This document shows positions 24,094 through 33,052 of a stretch of DNA of 41,793 nt, piece after piece. The notes beneath the pieces were generated by a model. It was not told the DNA's origin, did not search any database, and saw nothing but the letters and a program-made list of their open reading frames with translations. The first letter of the stretch is position 1. Each line of letters opens with the position of its first letter. The DNA comes from JAWOJB01 sp046484325 (GTDB lineage Bacteria; Actinomycetota; Acidimicrobiia; Spongiisociales; ZC4RG35). The DNA is taken from NCBI GenBank assembly GCA_046484325.1, contig JAWOJB010000001.1, forward strand, positions 1-41,793, given 5' to 3'. Made by a program: the position numbers and the translations under genes.

Positions 24094-25877
24094 CCACCCG
24101 GGCAGCCCGGGTCGTCCCCGAGGTCGCCTCCTTCCAGGTCGACCAAGGCTTCTGGTACCGGGTGCCAGCGCACCTGTCGCCCTCGATCGGCTCGATCGTC
24201 AGGGTCCCGCTCGGGGGCCGGCGGGTCGCCGGCTTCGTCGTCGAGCTCGCCGAGCGCCCTGCCGAGGGGCTTCGGGAGGTCGCGGGGGTCACCGGCTCGG
24301 CCCCGATTTTCGACCGCCCCCACCTCGAGGTCCTCGGATGGGTGGCACAGCACTATCTGACACCGCTCGCCGGCGTGCTCCGGCGCTCGGCGCCGCCCAA
24401 CGCCCCCCGCCTCGCGGACCCCCCTCCGGCGGGCCCCGCCGTCGTGACCGTGACGGCGGCCCCCGACGTCGCCCGGCATGCGGAGGCCCTCGCCTCGGGA
24501 CGGCGCATGCACTCGCTCTACCTGCTCGATCGATCCGGGTCGTTCGCCAGGCTGGCCGAGCTGGCCCGCGCCGCCGCCGGCGGCTCGGCCCTCGTGATCG
24601 TGCCGACGGGCGCCGAGATCGGGGCGGTCACCCGGGACCTCGAGCGGGTGCTTCCGGGCCGCGTCCTCGGCGTCCACCCGGGAGACGACGACGCCGTCAC
24701 GACCGCCGCCTGGGGCCGGGTGGCCGCCGGTCCCGGCGTCGTGGTGGTCGGAACTGCCCGGGTGGCACTCTGGCACATCCCCGGCCTCCGGCTGTGTGTC
24801 GCCATCGAGGAGGGCCGGCGCTCGATGAAGGAGCGCTCCACCCCCACGATCCATGTTCGCGAGGTGCTCCGGGTGCGCTCCTCCCGGACCGGCGCGGGTC
24901 TCGTCTTCGTTGGGCCCACACCCACCGTCGAGGCCCTCGCCATGGGCCCCGACGTCCTCCCGCCCCGTGATCGCCTCCGCTGCTGGCCTCTGGTCGAGGT
25001 CGTGGATCGATCGGAGGAGCCACCGTCGGCCGGCGTGGTGGGGGAGCGGGCCCGGACCGCGATCCGGACGGCGGCAGGACGCCGGTATCGGGTGTTCGTC
25101 TTCAGCCACCGGCACGGCTACGCCCCGGCCCACCGATGCGTGGCATGCCGGACGGTTCGCCGTTGTGAGAGCTGCGGGTCACGGCCCGACCCGGGACCGA
25201 CCTGTCGACGGTGTGGCGCCGCCCTGGGACCGTGTGCGAGCTGCCGAGGCACCCGGTTCGAACCGCTCGGGGCCGGGGAGGATCGGGTCGTCGAGGAGCT
25301 GCGGCACGTCCTCGAACCCGGACTGGTCGGCGGAGCCGATTCGGAGGCGCCGGTCCGAGTCGGGACCGAGCGCGACCTCGCCTCGCTCGAACCGGTCGAC
25401 CTGGCGGTCGTGGTCGACGCCGATGGCCTCGTCTACGGAACGAACTATCGGTCGGGCGAGGAGGCCCTCCGGATCCTGGCCCGGGTGGCCGGACGGGTTC
25501 GGACCGGACGCGGGCGGCGCCTGCTGGTGCAGACCTCCAGCCCAGCCGACCCCGTGATCGTCGCGCTTCGGCGGGGCGAACCGCTCGAGTATCTGCGGCT
25601 CGAGCTCGAGCGCCGGACGTCCTTCGGATTCCCGCCTGCAGGCGACCTGATCGTCATCGAAGCCCGGGGCGACGCCCCCCGGGTGGACGAGGACCTCCGC
25701 GCCACGGTGGAGCCCGGCGTCGAGGTGCTCGGGCCCGCTCCGTCGGCTCGTGGATCCCGGTGGCTCGTCCGCGGCGCCGACCTGGAGAGGACCCGATCTG
25801 CCCTGCGCCCGGTGGTTCAGCGCTGGCGCGACGCAGGTGCCTCGGTTCGGGTCGACGTGGACCCGATCGATCTGTGA
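24042..25877 (+). CDS. priA: PriA-like primosomal protein without helicase motifs
   Basis: About 611 residues from GTG 24042. The N-terminal DNA-binding domain (VDQGFWYRVPAHL, then GSIVRVPLGGRRVAGFVVE) and the C-terminal EARGD... region match PriA. Eight cysteines at about 366, 369, 375, 378, 388, 391, 398 and 401 repeat the PriA zinc-site spacing. The helicase core is degenerate: there is no GxTGSGKTE Walker A, and VAIEEG stands where DEEH should be. Actinobacterial PriA proteins are known for this, so it probably acts in replication restart as a DNA-binding factor. The start is uncertain: GTG 24042 overlaps metK by 52 nt, whereas a CTG at 24090 would give a 4-nt CTGA overlap. Confidence 0.85.
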   Translation: MGVDRPGGRAGGRRRPLTTRAARVVPEVASFQVDQGFWYRVPAHLSPSIGSIVRVPLGGRRVAGFVVELAERPAEGLREVAGVTGSAPIFDRPHLEVLGWVAQHYLTPLAGVLRRSAPPNAPRLADPPPAGPAVVTVTAAPDVARHAEALASGRRMHSLYLLDRSGSFARLAELARAAAGGSALVIVPTGAEIGAVTRDLERVLPGRVLGVHPGDDDAVTTAAWGRVAAGPGVVVVGTARVALWHIPGLRLCVAIEEGRRSMKERSTPTIHVREVLRVRSSRTGAGLVFVGPTPTVEALAMGPDVLPPRDRLRCWPLVEVVDRSEEPPSAGVVGERARTAIRTAAGRRYRVFVFSHRHGYAPAHRCVACRTVRRCESCGSRPDPGPTCRRCGAALGPCASCRGTRFEPLGAGEDRVVEELRHVLEPGLVGGADSEAPVRVGTERDLASLEPVDLAVVVDADGLVYGTNYRSGEEALRILARVAGRVRTGRGRRLLVQTSSPADPVIVALRRGEPLEYLRLELERRTSFGFPPAGDLIVIEARGDAPRVDEDLRATVEPGVEVLGPAPSARGSRWLVRGADLERTRSALRPVVQRWRDAGASVRVDVDPIDL

Positions 25878-25908
25878 GGGGAGAGGCCTTGGGCCCGTTC
25901 GAGGCCGG

Positions 25909-25914
25909 TACCCT
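25909..25914 (+). promoter_or_regulatory. -10 element (TACCCT) for def-fmt-rsmB
   Basis: GGTACCCT in the 49-nt priA-def gap, ending 12 nt before the def ATG. No Shine-Dalgarno site is present, so a leaderless or near-leaderless mRNA is likely. Confidence 0.45.
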
Positions 25915-25926
25915 CTGTTTCCACGC

Positions 25927-26436
25927 ATGGCCATCTATCCCATCCGCACGTTCGGTGATCCGGTGCTCCGAACCCCGACCGCCCTCGTCCAGGAGATCGA
26001 CGACGGGATCCAGCGCCTGGTCGCCGACTTGATCGACACCATGTACGACGCCCCCGGCGTGGGCCTGGCGGCCCCGCAGATCGGGGTGTCGAAGCGTGTG
26101 GCCGTGTTCGACGCCCAGGACGGGACCGGGGCCCATGTGCTCATCAACCCGGTCCTCGAGGAGACGTCGGACGCCTTCGAGTTCGACGAGGGCTGCTTGT
26201 CCATTCCCGGGCACTACTGGACCGTCACCCGGCCGGCGTTCGCCCGTGCCACCGCGCTCGATCTCGACGGCAAGCCGGTCGAGTACGCCGGTGACGGGCT
26301 GCTCGGACGGGTGCTCCAGCACGAGATCGACCATCTCGACGGCCGGCTGCTCGTCGACCGCCTCGGCCCGCTGGCCCGCAGGCGGGCTCTGCGCGACCTC
26401 CGCGACGAGGCGCTCGGGCTCGTCGAGTACGAGTGA
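25927..26436 (+). CDS. def: peptide deformylase
   Basis: Removes the N-formyl group from new proteins; 169 residues. All three motifs are intact: GVGLAAPQIG, EGCLSIPG (metal Cys) and QHEIDHLDG (metal His pair plus catalytic Glu). The start MAIYPIRTFGDPVLR is typical. GTGA overlap with fmt, so the formylating and deformylating enzymes are made from one message. Confidence 0.97.
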   Translation: MAIYPIRTFGDPVLRTPTALVQEIDDGIQRLVADLIDTMYDAPGVGLAAPQIGVSKRVAVFDAQDGTGAHVLINPVLEETSDAFEFDEGCLSIPGHYWTVTRPAFARATALDLDGKPVEYAGDGLLGRVLQHEIDHLDGRLLVDRLGPLARRRALRDLRDEALGLVEYE

Positions 26437-27356
26437 CGGAGACCCCCGCCCGGCTCGTCTTCCTCGGGACGCCCGAGGCGGCGATACCGTCGCTCAGGCG
26501 CCTGGCCACCGGGTTTCGCATCGACCTCGTCGTTACCCGACCGGACCGGCCGCGGGGGAGATCGGGCCGCCCGGTAGCTCCCCCGGTGAAGCGGGAGGCA
26601 GAATCCATGGGCCTGACCGTCGCCCAGCCCGAACGGGGGGCGGAGCTGGCCGAGCGCCTCCGCCGGGTGGGCCCGCTCGACCTGGCCGTCGTGGTCGCCT
26701 TCGGCATGCTGATCCGCCCCGAGGTCCTGAGCATGCCGCGCCGCGGTTGCCTCAATCTCCACTTCTCGCTGCTCCCGCGCTGGAGGGGCGCCGCCCCGGT
26801 GGCCCACGCGATCCTCGCAGGCGACACCGTCACCGGGGCCACCGTCATTCGGCTCGATGAGGGCCTCGACACCGGCCCGGTGCTCGGGGTGCGGACGACG
26901 TCGATCGCGCCGGACGACACCGCTGGATCGGTGACCGAGCGTCTCGCGCTCCGGGGTGCGGATCTGCTCGCCGACCTCGCCCGGGGATGGCTCGCAGGGA
27001 CCGTGGCGGCCGTGCCGCAGCCCGCGGAGGGCCTCGCCGCTCCCAAGCTCTCCCCGTTCGACGGCCGCCTCGACTGGCATCTGCCCGTCGCGGAGCTCGA
27101 CCGCCGCATCCGGGCGTTCAGCCCCCACCCGGGGGCGTTCTCGACGGTCGACGGTGATCGACTCGGGATCCTCGCCGCCCACCCCGGCCCCGGCAGGCTG
27201 GCATCCGGCTCGCTCCGGCTCGCCGGCGGCGAGCTCCTCTGTGGCACCTCCACGGGCACCCTGGTGCTCGACGTTGTCCACCCGGCCGGCCGGCGCCCGA
27301 TGTCCGGCGGCGACTGGGCACGGGGGCGGCGAGGCCAGCTCCCGACCCTCGCATGA
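26433..27356 (+). CDS. fmt: methionyl-tRNA formyltransferase
   Basis: Formylates initiator Met-tRNA using 10-formyl-THF; 307 residues. LVFLGTPEAAIPSL starts the Rossmann-like domain. The catalytic region reads NLHFSLLPRWRGAAPV, with Phe where Ala or Pro is more usual, followed by the active-site Asp in LDEGLDTGPVL. The C-terminal tRNA-binding domain has PKLSPFDGRLDW, IRAFSPHPGAF. GTG start in the def overlap; the stop overlaps rsmB (ATGA). Confidence 0.95.
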   Translation: MTETPARLVFLGTPEAAIPSLRRLATGFRIDLVVTRPDRPRGRSGRPVAPPVKREAESMGLTVAQPERGAELAERLRRVGPLDLAVVVAFGMLIRPEVLSMPRRGCLNLHFSLLPRWRGAAPVAHAILAGDTVTGATVIRLDEGLDTGPVLGVRTTSIAPDDTAGSVTERLALRGADLLADLARGWLAGTVAAVPQPAEGLAAPKLSPFDGRLDWHLPVAELDRRIRAFSPHPGAFSTVDGDRLGILAAHPGPGRLASGSLRLAGGELLCGTSTGTLVLDVVHPAGRRPMSGGDWARGRRGQLPTLA

Positions 27357-28555
27357 CCGCCGGCGTGGCATCCCGGCTGGCGGCGGCATCGACGGTGGGC
27401 CGAGTCGTGCGGGACGGGGCCTACAGCAACGTGGTCCTCGAACACGAGACCTCGGAGCTCTCGTCCGAGGAGGCGGCACATGCCCGGCGGCTCGCCTACG
27501 ACGCCCTCCGTCTGCTCACGTGGGTCGAGCCGGCCATCGCCGAGGCCGCCGGCCGTCCCCTGACCTCGATCGAGTCGCCGGTCGCCGATCTCCTTCGCGT
27601 CTGCGGCGCCGAACTGGCGGGCGGCCAGGCCCCGCCAAGGGCAGTCGTCCATACCGGGGTGGAGGCGATCCGCCGGCTGGGCCGCCCCCGCGCCGCCGGC
27701 TTCGTCAACGCCGTCCTCAGGCGGCTGGGGGAGCGGCCGCCCGGCCCTGCCGGAGACGAGCTCTGGTCCGTGCACGCCATGCCCGAGTGGCTCGGCCGAT
27801 CGCTGGTGGATGCCTGGGGCGAGGCCGAGGCCGACGCGTTCTTCTCGGCCTCCAACCGCCCCGCAGCGAGGAGCGGCCGGCTCAGGCCGGGGGCCCCCGC
27901 TCCGCCCGGCGGGTCCCCGTTCCCGGCCGTCCCGTCGGCGTTCCTGCTCGGCGACGGCCCGATCCCGCCCGGAGTCGTCGTGCAGGATCCGGCATCGGTG
28001 GCCGTGGGACTGGCCGTCAACGCAGCACCCGGCTCGGTCGTCGCCGACCTCGCCGCCGCCCCTGGCGGCAAGACCCTGCACCTCGTGGATCAGGTCGGCG
28101 CGACCGGGCTGGTCGTGGCGCTCGATCGCCATGAGCGGCGAACCCGCGACGCCGCCCGCCGGGTGCCCGATGCCCGATGGGTGGCCGGAGACGCGACCCG
28201 TCCACCGTTTTGCCCTGCGAGTTTCGATCGGGTGCTGCTCGACGCCCCCTGCAGCGGCCTCGGGACGCTCCGGCGTCGCCCGGAGATCCGGCATAGGGCG
28301 ACCGCCGACGGGGTCCGTCGGCTGGCCGTCCTGCAACGTTCGATGATCGAGGCTGCGATCCCCCTGCTCCGTTCCGGCGGTCTGCTGGTCTATTCGGTCT
28401 GCACGATCACGCCGGAGGAGACGGTCGACACGATCGCCGGCCTCGGATTCGAGCCGCCTGCCGGGCTGCCGGGGCGTCGATGGGGGGACGGGATCCTGCT
28501 CGGTCCCCATCTGGGCGGCACCGACGGCATGTTCGTGGCCCAGCTCCAGGGCTGA
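27353..28555 (+). CDS. rsmB: 16S rRNA (cytosine-C5) methyltransferase RsmB/Sun
   Basis: Methylates a cytosine of 16S rRNA (C967 in E. coli); 400 residues. An N-terminal NusB-like RNA-binding domain (residues about 1-140) is followed by a Rossmann domain with DLAAAPGGKTLHLVDQ (SAM motif I), LDAPCSGLGTLRRRPEIRH (C300) and YSVCTITPEE (C350), the two cysteines of RNA m5C methylases. The segment between the domains (residues about 170-205) is Pro/Gly-rich and looks shortened. ATGA overlap with fmt. Confidence 0.92.
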   Translation: MTAGVASRLAAASTVGRVVRDGAYSNVVLEHETSELSSEEAAHARRLAYDALRLLTWVEPAIAEAAGRPLTSIESPVADLLRVCGAELAGGQAPPRAVVHTGVEAIRRLGRPRAAGFVNAVLRRLGERPPGPAGDELWSVHAMPEWLGRSLVDAWGEAEADAFFSASNRPAARSGRLRPGAPAPPGGSPFPAVPSAFLLGDGPIPPGVVVQDPASVAVGLAVNAAPGSVVADLAAAPGGKTLHLVDQVGATGLVVALDRHERRTRDAARRVPDARWVAGDATRPPFCPASFDRVLLDAPCSGLGTLRRRPEIRHRATADGVRRLAVLQRSMIEAAIPLLRSGGLLVYSVCTITPEETVDTIAGLGFEPPAGLPGRRWGDGILLGPHLGGTDGMFVAQLQG

Positions 28556-28568
28556 CGGGACCGGTCGG

Positions 28569-28574
28569 TACACT
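28569..28574 (+). promoter_or_regulatory. -10 element (TACACT) for rpe and the rib operon
   Basis: GGTACACT ends 9 nt before the rpe ATG in a 28-nt intergenic gap with no Shine-Dalgarno site. A leaderless transcript carrying rpe, the response regulator and the riboflavin genes is plausible. Confidence 0.5.
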
Positions 28575-28583
28575 CGGCGATCC

Positions 28584-29249
28584 ATGGGCCCGGTCCGGAT
28601 CGCACCTTCGTTGCTCGCCGCCGACTTCGCCGATCTCGGCGCCGAGGTGCGCCGGGTGGGCGACCAGGCCGACATGCTCCATCTCGATGTGATGGACGGT
28701 CACTTCGTGCCCAACCTCACCTTCGGTATGCCGGTGATCCGGGCGCTCCGAGCCCACACCGACCTCCCGTTCGATTGCCACCTCATGACGACCAACCCCG
28801 ACGCCTACCTGCCTGAGCTCGCTGCCGCCGGTGCCGATCTGGTCACGATGCACATCGAGGCCATCTCCGACCCCACCGAAGCGGCGAAGAGAGCCCGCGG
28901 GGAGGGGCTCCGGTTCGGGCTGGTGCTGTCCCCGCCGACCCCGTGGCAGGCCATCGAGCCCTTCCTCGAGCTCTGCGATCTCGTTCTCGTCATGTCGGTG
29001 AACCCCGGTTTCGGCGGCCAGACCTTCATGCCCGAGGTGCTCCCCAAGGTCGAGGCGATCAGGAAAAGGGTTGACCGGCACGGCCTGGCGGTCGATATCG
29101 AGATCGACGGCGGCATCACGGCCTCCAATGCGGCGGCCGCCCGAGCCGCCGGGGCCGAGGTATTCGTGGCCGGCACGTCGGTCTTCGGTGCCGAGGACCC
29201 GGCCGCGGCGATTCGCAGCCTGCGGGAGGCGATCGAGGGGAGCGAATGA
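28584..29249 (+). CDS. rpe: ribulose-phosphate 3-epimerase
   Basis: Interconverts ribulose-5-P and xylulose-5-P; 221 residues, TIM barrel. Motifs: IAPSLLAADFADLG, LDVMDGHFVPNLTFG (metal and catalytic Asp), CHLMTTNP, VMSVNPGFGGQ, IEIDGGIT and FVAGTSVFG. Ribulose-5-P is a riboflavin precursor used by RibBA downstream, which makes the cluster metabolically sensible. Coupled to the response regulator gene by ATGA. Confidence 0.97.
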   Translation: MGPVRIAPSLLAADFADLGAEVRRVGDQADMLHLDVMDGHFVPNLTFGMPVIRALRAHTDLPFDCHLMTTNPDAYLPELAAAGADLVTMHIEAISDPTEAAKRARGEGLRFGLVLSPPTPWQAIEPFLELCDLVLVMSVNPGFGGQTFMPEVLPKVEAIRKRVDRHGLAVDIEIDGGITASNAAAARAAGAEVFVAGTSVFGAEDPAAAIRSLREAIEGSE

Positions 29250-30175
29250 GTCAACGAATCCTGGTGGTCGACGACGACGAGGACATCGTCCGGGTCGTGC
29301 GGGTGAACCTCGAGCTGGAGGGCTTCGAGGTCTCGACCGCGGGCGATGGGATCGAGGCCGTGGACGCGGTGGCGGATTCGCCGCCCGACCTCGTGTTGCT
29401 CGACATCATGATGCCGCGCATGGATGGTCTCACCGCCCTCCGCAAGATGCGCTCTCTTCCCGGGTGCGCCAACCTCCCGATCGTCCTGCTCACGGCGCGG
29501 AGCCTCACCGAGGACCGGGTCCAGGGCCTCGAGCTGGGCGCCGACGACTACATCTCGAAGCCCTTCGACATCAACGAGATGACAGCGCGCGTGCAGGCGG
29601 TGCTGCGCCGGACCCAGGCCGCCAAGGACACGTCGCCCCTGACCGGCCTTCCCGGGAACTTCCGGATCGGAGCCGAGATCGAGCACCGGATCGAGTCGGG
29701 AGATCCGTTTGCCCTCGTCTATTGCGATCTCGACAACTTCAAGGCGTTCAACGATCACTACGGGTTCATGCGGGGCGACCAGGTCATCAAGTTCTGCGCA
29801 TCCTGCCTGCAGGAAGCGGCCGACGACGTTGGCGAGACCCACACCTTCGTCGGCCACATCGGCGGCGACGACTTCGTGGCGATCGTGGAAGCTGAGCATG
29901 CCGAGGCCTACTGCAAGGCCCTCGTCGACCGCTTCGACGATGGCATCCTGGAGTTCTACGACACCGCCGATGCCCTCCGCGGCTATATCGAGGTCACCGA
30001 TCGGACCGGCGAGCGCTTCGCCTTCCCGGTGGTGTCGATCTCGGCCGGGGTCGCCACGAACGTCCACCGACCCATAGCCTCTCAGTGGGAGGCCTCGGCG
30101 ATCGCCGTCGAGATGAAGGAGTACGCCAAGAAGCAGCACGGCTCCTCCTTCCGGGTCGATCGTCGTACCTCCTGA
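29246..30175 (+). CDS. REC-GGDEF response regulator (variant GGDDF)
   Basis: 309 residues. An N-terminal receiver domain (ILVVDDDEDIV, phospho-acceptor D53 in LLDIMMPRMDG, the Thr in LTAR and Lys in ISKPFD) is joined to a GGDEF-fold domain (residues about 130-290). That domain keeps the LTGLPGN opening, DLDNFKAFNDHYG and GD, but the active-site loop is G206-G-D-D-F, and the RxxD inhibitory site five residues upstream is absent. It may make c-di-GMP without product inhibition, or it may bind nucleotide without catalysis. No histidine kinase is nearby. It is locked between rpe (ATGA overlap) and ribD (1-nt gap), an unexpected place for a signalling protein. Confidence 0.88.
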   Translation: MSQRILVVDDDEDIVRVVRVNLELEGFEVSTAGDGIEAVDAVADSPPDLVLLDIMMPRMDGLTALRKMRSLPGCANLPIVLLTARSLTEDRVQGLELGADDYISKPFDINEMTARVQAVLRRTQAAKDTSPLTGLPGNFRIGAEIEHRIESGDPFALVYCDLDNFKAFNDHYGFMRGDQVIKFCASCLQEAADDVGETHTFVGHIGGDDFVAIVEAEHAEAYCKALVDRFDDGILEFYDTADALRGYIEVTDRTGERFAFPVVSISAGVATNVHRPIASQWEASAIAVEMKEYAKKQHGSSFRVDRRTS

Positions 30176-30176
30176 C

Positions 30177-31241
30177 GTGACGACGGATCCGGCCCTCCTC
30201 CTGCAGCGGGCCATCGACCTCGCCGGCGCCCACCACCCGCACCCGAATCCGCGGGTGGGTGCGGTGGTCGTCGACCCTGCCGGCAGGATCATCGGAGAAG
30301 GCGCCCACATCGCCCCCGGCGAGGCCCACGCCGAGCGGGTGGCCCTCGCCGCGGCCGGGACACGCTCCACCGGGTCGACGATGGTCGTCTCGCTCGAGCC
30401 GTGCGTGCATCATGGCCGGACGCCACCCTGTACCGATGCCATCCTCGCCGCCGGCGTGGCGAGGGTGATCTTCGGGGCCGTCGACCCCGATCCGCGGGTG
30501 GCGGGGGAGGGCGCCGAGCGCCTGCGGCAGGCGGGCGTGGAGGTGGTGGGACCGCTCGATCAGCACCTCGTCGAGTCCGTCGACCCCGGCTACTTCCACC
30601 ATCGGCGCACGGGTCTCCCCCTCCTCACGCTCAAGGCCGCCACCACCCTCGACGGCCAGATCGCGGCGCTCGACGGCAGCTCCCAGTGGATCACGGGGCC
30701 CCTGGCCCGGGCCGATGGCCATCTGCTGCGTGCCCGGGCGGACGCGGTGATGGTGGGGGCAGGCACCGTCCGGGCCGACGATCCCGAGTTGACCGTGCAC
30801 CTCGACGGCCATTCCGGCCACCAGCCCGTGCCGGTCGTCGTGACCGCTGGTGGCCCCCTCCCCGACCGGGCCCGCCTCTGGGCTCGGGGAGCCCTCGTGC
30901 TGGTTGCTCCCGGACGAGCGGTGCCCGACGGGGCCGAGGCGGTGGAGGTCTCGACGGTTCCCGGTGGAGGTCTCGACCTGCGATCCGGCATGGCCGAACT
31001 GGCACGACGGGGACTCCTCGATATCCTCGTGGAGGGAGGAGGCCGGCTCGCCGCCTCCCTCTGGAGCGCCGGATTGGTGGAGCAAGGCGTGCTCTACCTC
31101 GCAGGCATGCTGGCCGGGGGCCGTGGCCGCCCCGTGTTCGATCGGGTATGGGACACCCTCACGGCCGGGACCCCGGTCGAGATCGTCGAGGTGTCCAGGC
31201 TCGGACGGGACCTCAGGATCGAGTGGAGAAAGGCTGGCTGA
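30177..31241 (+). CDS. ribD: bifunctional diaminohydroxyphosphoribosylaminopyrimidine deaminase / reductase
   Basis: Second and third steps from GTP to riboflavin; 354 residues. The N-terminal deaminase has the zinc motif EAHAERVAL (H-A-E) and EPCVHHGRTPPC (PCxxxxxxPPC). The C-terminal reductase has TLKAATTLDGQIAALDGSSQWITG, DAVMVGAGTVRADDP and ILVEGGGRLAASL. GTG start 1 nt after the regulator's stop; 0-nt gap to ribE. No FMN riboswitch precedes it. Confidence 0.95.
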   Translation: MTTDPALLLQRAIDLAGAHHPHPNPRVGAVVVDPAGRIIGEGAHIAPGEAHAERVALAAAGTRSTGSTMVVSLEPCVHHGRTPPCTDAILAAGVARVIFGAVDPDPRVAGEGAERLRQAGVEVVGPLDQHLVESVDPGYFHHRRTGLPLLTLKAATTLDGQIAALDGSSQWITGPLARADGHLLRARADAVMVGAGTVRADDPELTVHLDGHSGHQPVPVVVTAGGPLPDRARLWARGALVLVAPGRAVPDGAEAVEVSTVPGGGLDLRSGMAELARRGLLDILVEGGGRLAASLWSAGLVEQGVLYLAGMLAGGRGRPVFDRVWDTLTAGTPVEIVEVSRLGRDLRIEWRKAG

Positions 31242-31835
31242 GTGTTCACGGGCATCGTCGAGACGACCGGAGAGATCCTCTCGGTGGGCGCCACCGACGG
31301 TGGGGTCCACCTGAGCATCACGGCGCCGGGGGTGGCCGAGGGCCTGCGGGTCGGAGCGTCGATCTCGGTGAACGGGACGTGCCTCACCGCGGTGACGATC
31401 GCGGTGCCGGCATTCGAGGTGGACGTCGTCGCCGAGACCCTGGCCCGCACCAATCTCGGCGGCCTCGCGGCCGGCGACCGGGTGAACCTCGAACGGGCCA
31501 TGCCCGCCGGCGGTCGATTCGACGGGCACATCGTGCAGGGTCACATCGACGGGATCGGGACGATCTCGTCGATCACGTCCGAGGGGTCGTCCTGGCGGAT
31601 GTCGATCGAGACGCCCCGTTCGCTGCTACGCCACGTCGTCGAGAAGGGCTCCATCGCCGTCGACGGGGTCTCGCTCACGGTGGCCGCCGTCACCGAGATC
31701 GGGTTCGAGGTCGCCCTCATCCCCCACACGCTCGCAGAGACGACCCTGGGTGACCGCGCGGTGGGGGATCGGGTCAACCTCGAGGTCGATATCCTCGCCA
31801 AGTACGTCGAGCGCCTGCTGTCACCCCCCTCATGA
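31242..31835 (+). CDS. ribE: riboflavin synthase alpha subunit
   Basis: Dismutates two 6,7-dimethyl-8-ribityllumazines to riboflavin; 197 residues with two similar barrels. MFTGIVETTGEI is the invariant N-terminus. Each half has its signature: SVNGTCLTAV with NLERAM, then GHIVQGHIDGIG, VDGVSLTV and NLEVDILAKYVERLL. GTG start directly after the ribD stop, preceded by GAGAAAGG inside ribD. ATGA overlap with ribBA. Confidence 0.97.
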   Translation: MFTGIVETTGEILSVGATDGGVHLSITAPGVAEGLRVGASISVNGTCLTAVTIAVPAFEVDVVAETLARTNLGGLAAGDRVNLERAMPAGGRFDGHIVQGHIDGIGTISSITSEGSSWRMSIETPRSLLRHVVEKGSIAVDGVSLTVAAVTEIGFEVALIPHTLAETTLGDRAVGDRVNLEVDILAKYVERLLSPPS

Positions 31836-33052
31836 GCTTCGCAACCGTCCCCGAGCTGATCGACGCCATCCGCAACGGCGAGATGGTGATCATCGTCGAC
31901 GATGCCGATCGGGAGAACGAGGGGGATCTCATCGTCGCCGCCGAGCAGGTGGACGCCGTGAAGATCGGGTTCATGATCCGGCACACGAGCGGGATCATCT
32001 GCCTCCCCGTCGTCGGCGAGCGGCTCGACGAGCTCGACCTCCCCCAGATGGTCCGGGTCAACACCGACGTCCGTCACACCGCCTTCACCGTGTCGATCGA
32101 TGCCACGGCCGGGACGACCACCGGGATCTCGGCGGCCGATCGCACCTGCACCATCCGGGCGGTGCTCGACCGCGATACCCGTCCCGAGGACCTCGCCCGA
32201 CCCGGCCACATCTTCCCCCTTCGTTACGAGCCGGGTGGCGTGCTGAAGCGGGCCGGCCACACCGAGGCGGCCGTGGACCTGGCGTCGCTCGCCGGCCTGT
32301 ACCCCGCCGGAGTGCTCGCCGAGGTCGTGAACGATGACGGCACGGTGGCACGGCTCCCCGACCTCGAGCGGTTCGCCAAGGAGCACGACCTGCTCGTCGG
32401 CACGATCGCCGACATCATCACCTTTCGCCGCGAGCGTGAGCGGCAGCTCGTCGAACGCGTCACCGAGGCCAGGATTCCCACCCGGTACGGGTCCTTCAGG
32501 GCGGTCGGCTATCGCTCGCTGGTCGACGACCGCCAGCATCTGGCGTTCGTGGCGGGGGAGATCGGGGATGGCGCGGAGGTGCTGGTCAGGGTCCACTCCG
32601 AGTGCCTCACCGGCGACGTCTTCGGCAGCCAGCGGTGCGACTGCGGCCCTCAGCTGCAGATGGCGCTCGAAGCGGTGGCCCGCGAGGGGAGGGGTGTGGT
32701 CCTCTACATTCGCGGGCACGAAGGGCGGGGGATCGGCCTGCTCCACAAGCTGGCCGCCTACAACCTCCAGGACCAGGGGCGCGACACGGTGGAGGCCAAC
32801 GAGGACCTGGGGCTCCCGGTCGACGCCCGTGACTACGGGGTCGGTGCCCAGATCCTCTACGACCTCGGGGTCCGCTCCATGCGGCTCCTGACGAACAACC
32901 CCACGAAGCGGGCGGGAATCGAAGGGTATGGCCTGGCGATCGTGGAGCGGGTTCCGCTGGCCATCCAACCCACCGACGAGAACCGCCGGTATCTCGCGAC
33001 GAAGCAGGAACGGCTCGGCCACCGATTCGGACCCGATGGAGAGTCCCCCTGA
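31832..33052 (+). CDS. ribBA: bifunctional 3,4-dihydroxy-2-butanone-4-phosphate synthase / GTP cyclohydrolase II
   Basis: Makes both starting units of riboflavin, from ribulose-5-P and from GTP; 406 residues. The RibB half (about 1-200) has DDADRENEGDLIVAAE, HTSGIICLP and the RxGHT loop (KRAGHTEAAVDL). The RibA half has the three zinc cysteines in HSECLTGDVFGSQRCDCG, RGHEGRGIGL, DARDYGVGAQIL with the catalytic Tyr, and LLTNNPTKRAGI. Both active sites look complete. Ribulose-5-P links it to the upstream rpe. Confidence 0.97.
   Translation: MSFATVPELIDAIRNGEMVIIVDDADRENEGDLIVAAEQVDAVKIGFMIRHTSGIICLPVVGERLDELDLPQMVRVNTDVRHTAFTVSIDATAGTTTGISAADRTCTIRAVLDRDTRPEDLARPGHIFPLRYEPGGVLKRAGHTEAAVDLASLAGLYPAGVLAEVVNDDGTVARLPDLERFAKEHDLLVGTIADIITFRRERERQLVERVTEARIPTRYGSFRAVGYRSLVDDRQHLAFVAGEIGDGAEVLVRVHSECLTGDVFGSQRCDCGPQLQMALEAVAREGRGVVLYIRGHEGRGIGLLHKLAAYNLQDQGRDTVEANEDLGLPVDARDYGVGAQILYDLGVRSMRLLTNNPTKRAGIEGYGLAIVERVPLAIQPTDENRRYLATKQERLGHRFGPDGESP

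Noticed and set aside
30100..30177. FMN riboswitch upstream of ribD
   Set aside because: There is only 1 nt between the regulator gene and ribD, and no RFN-element sequence is visible before rpe or ribD.
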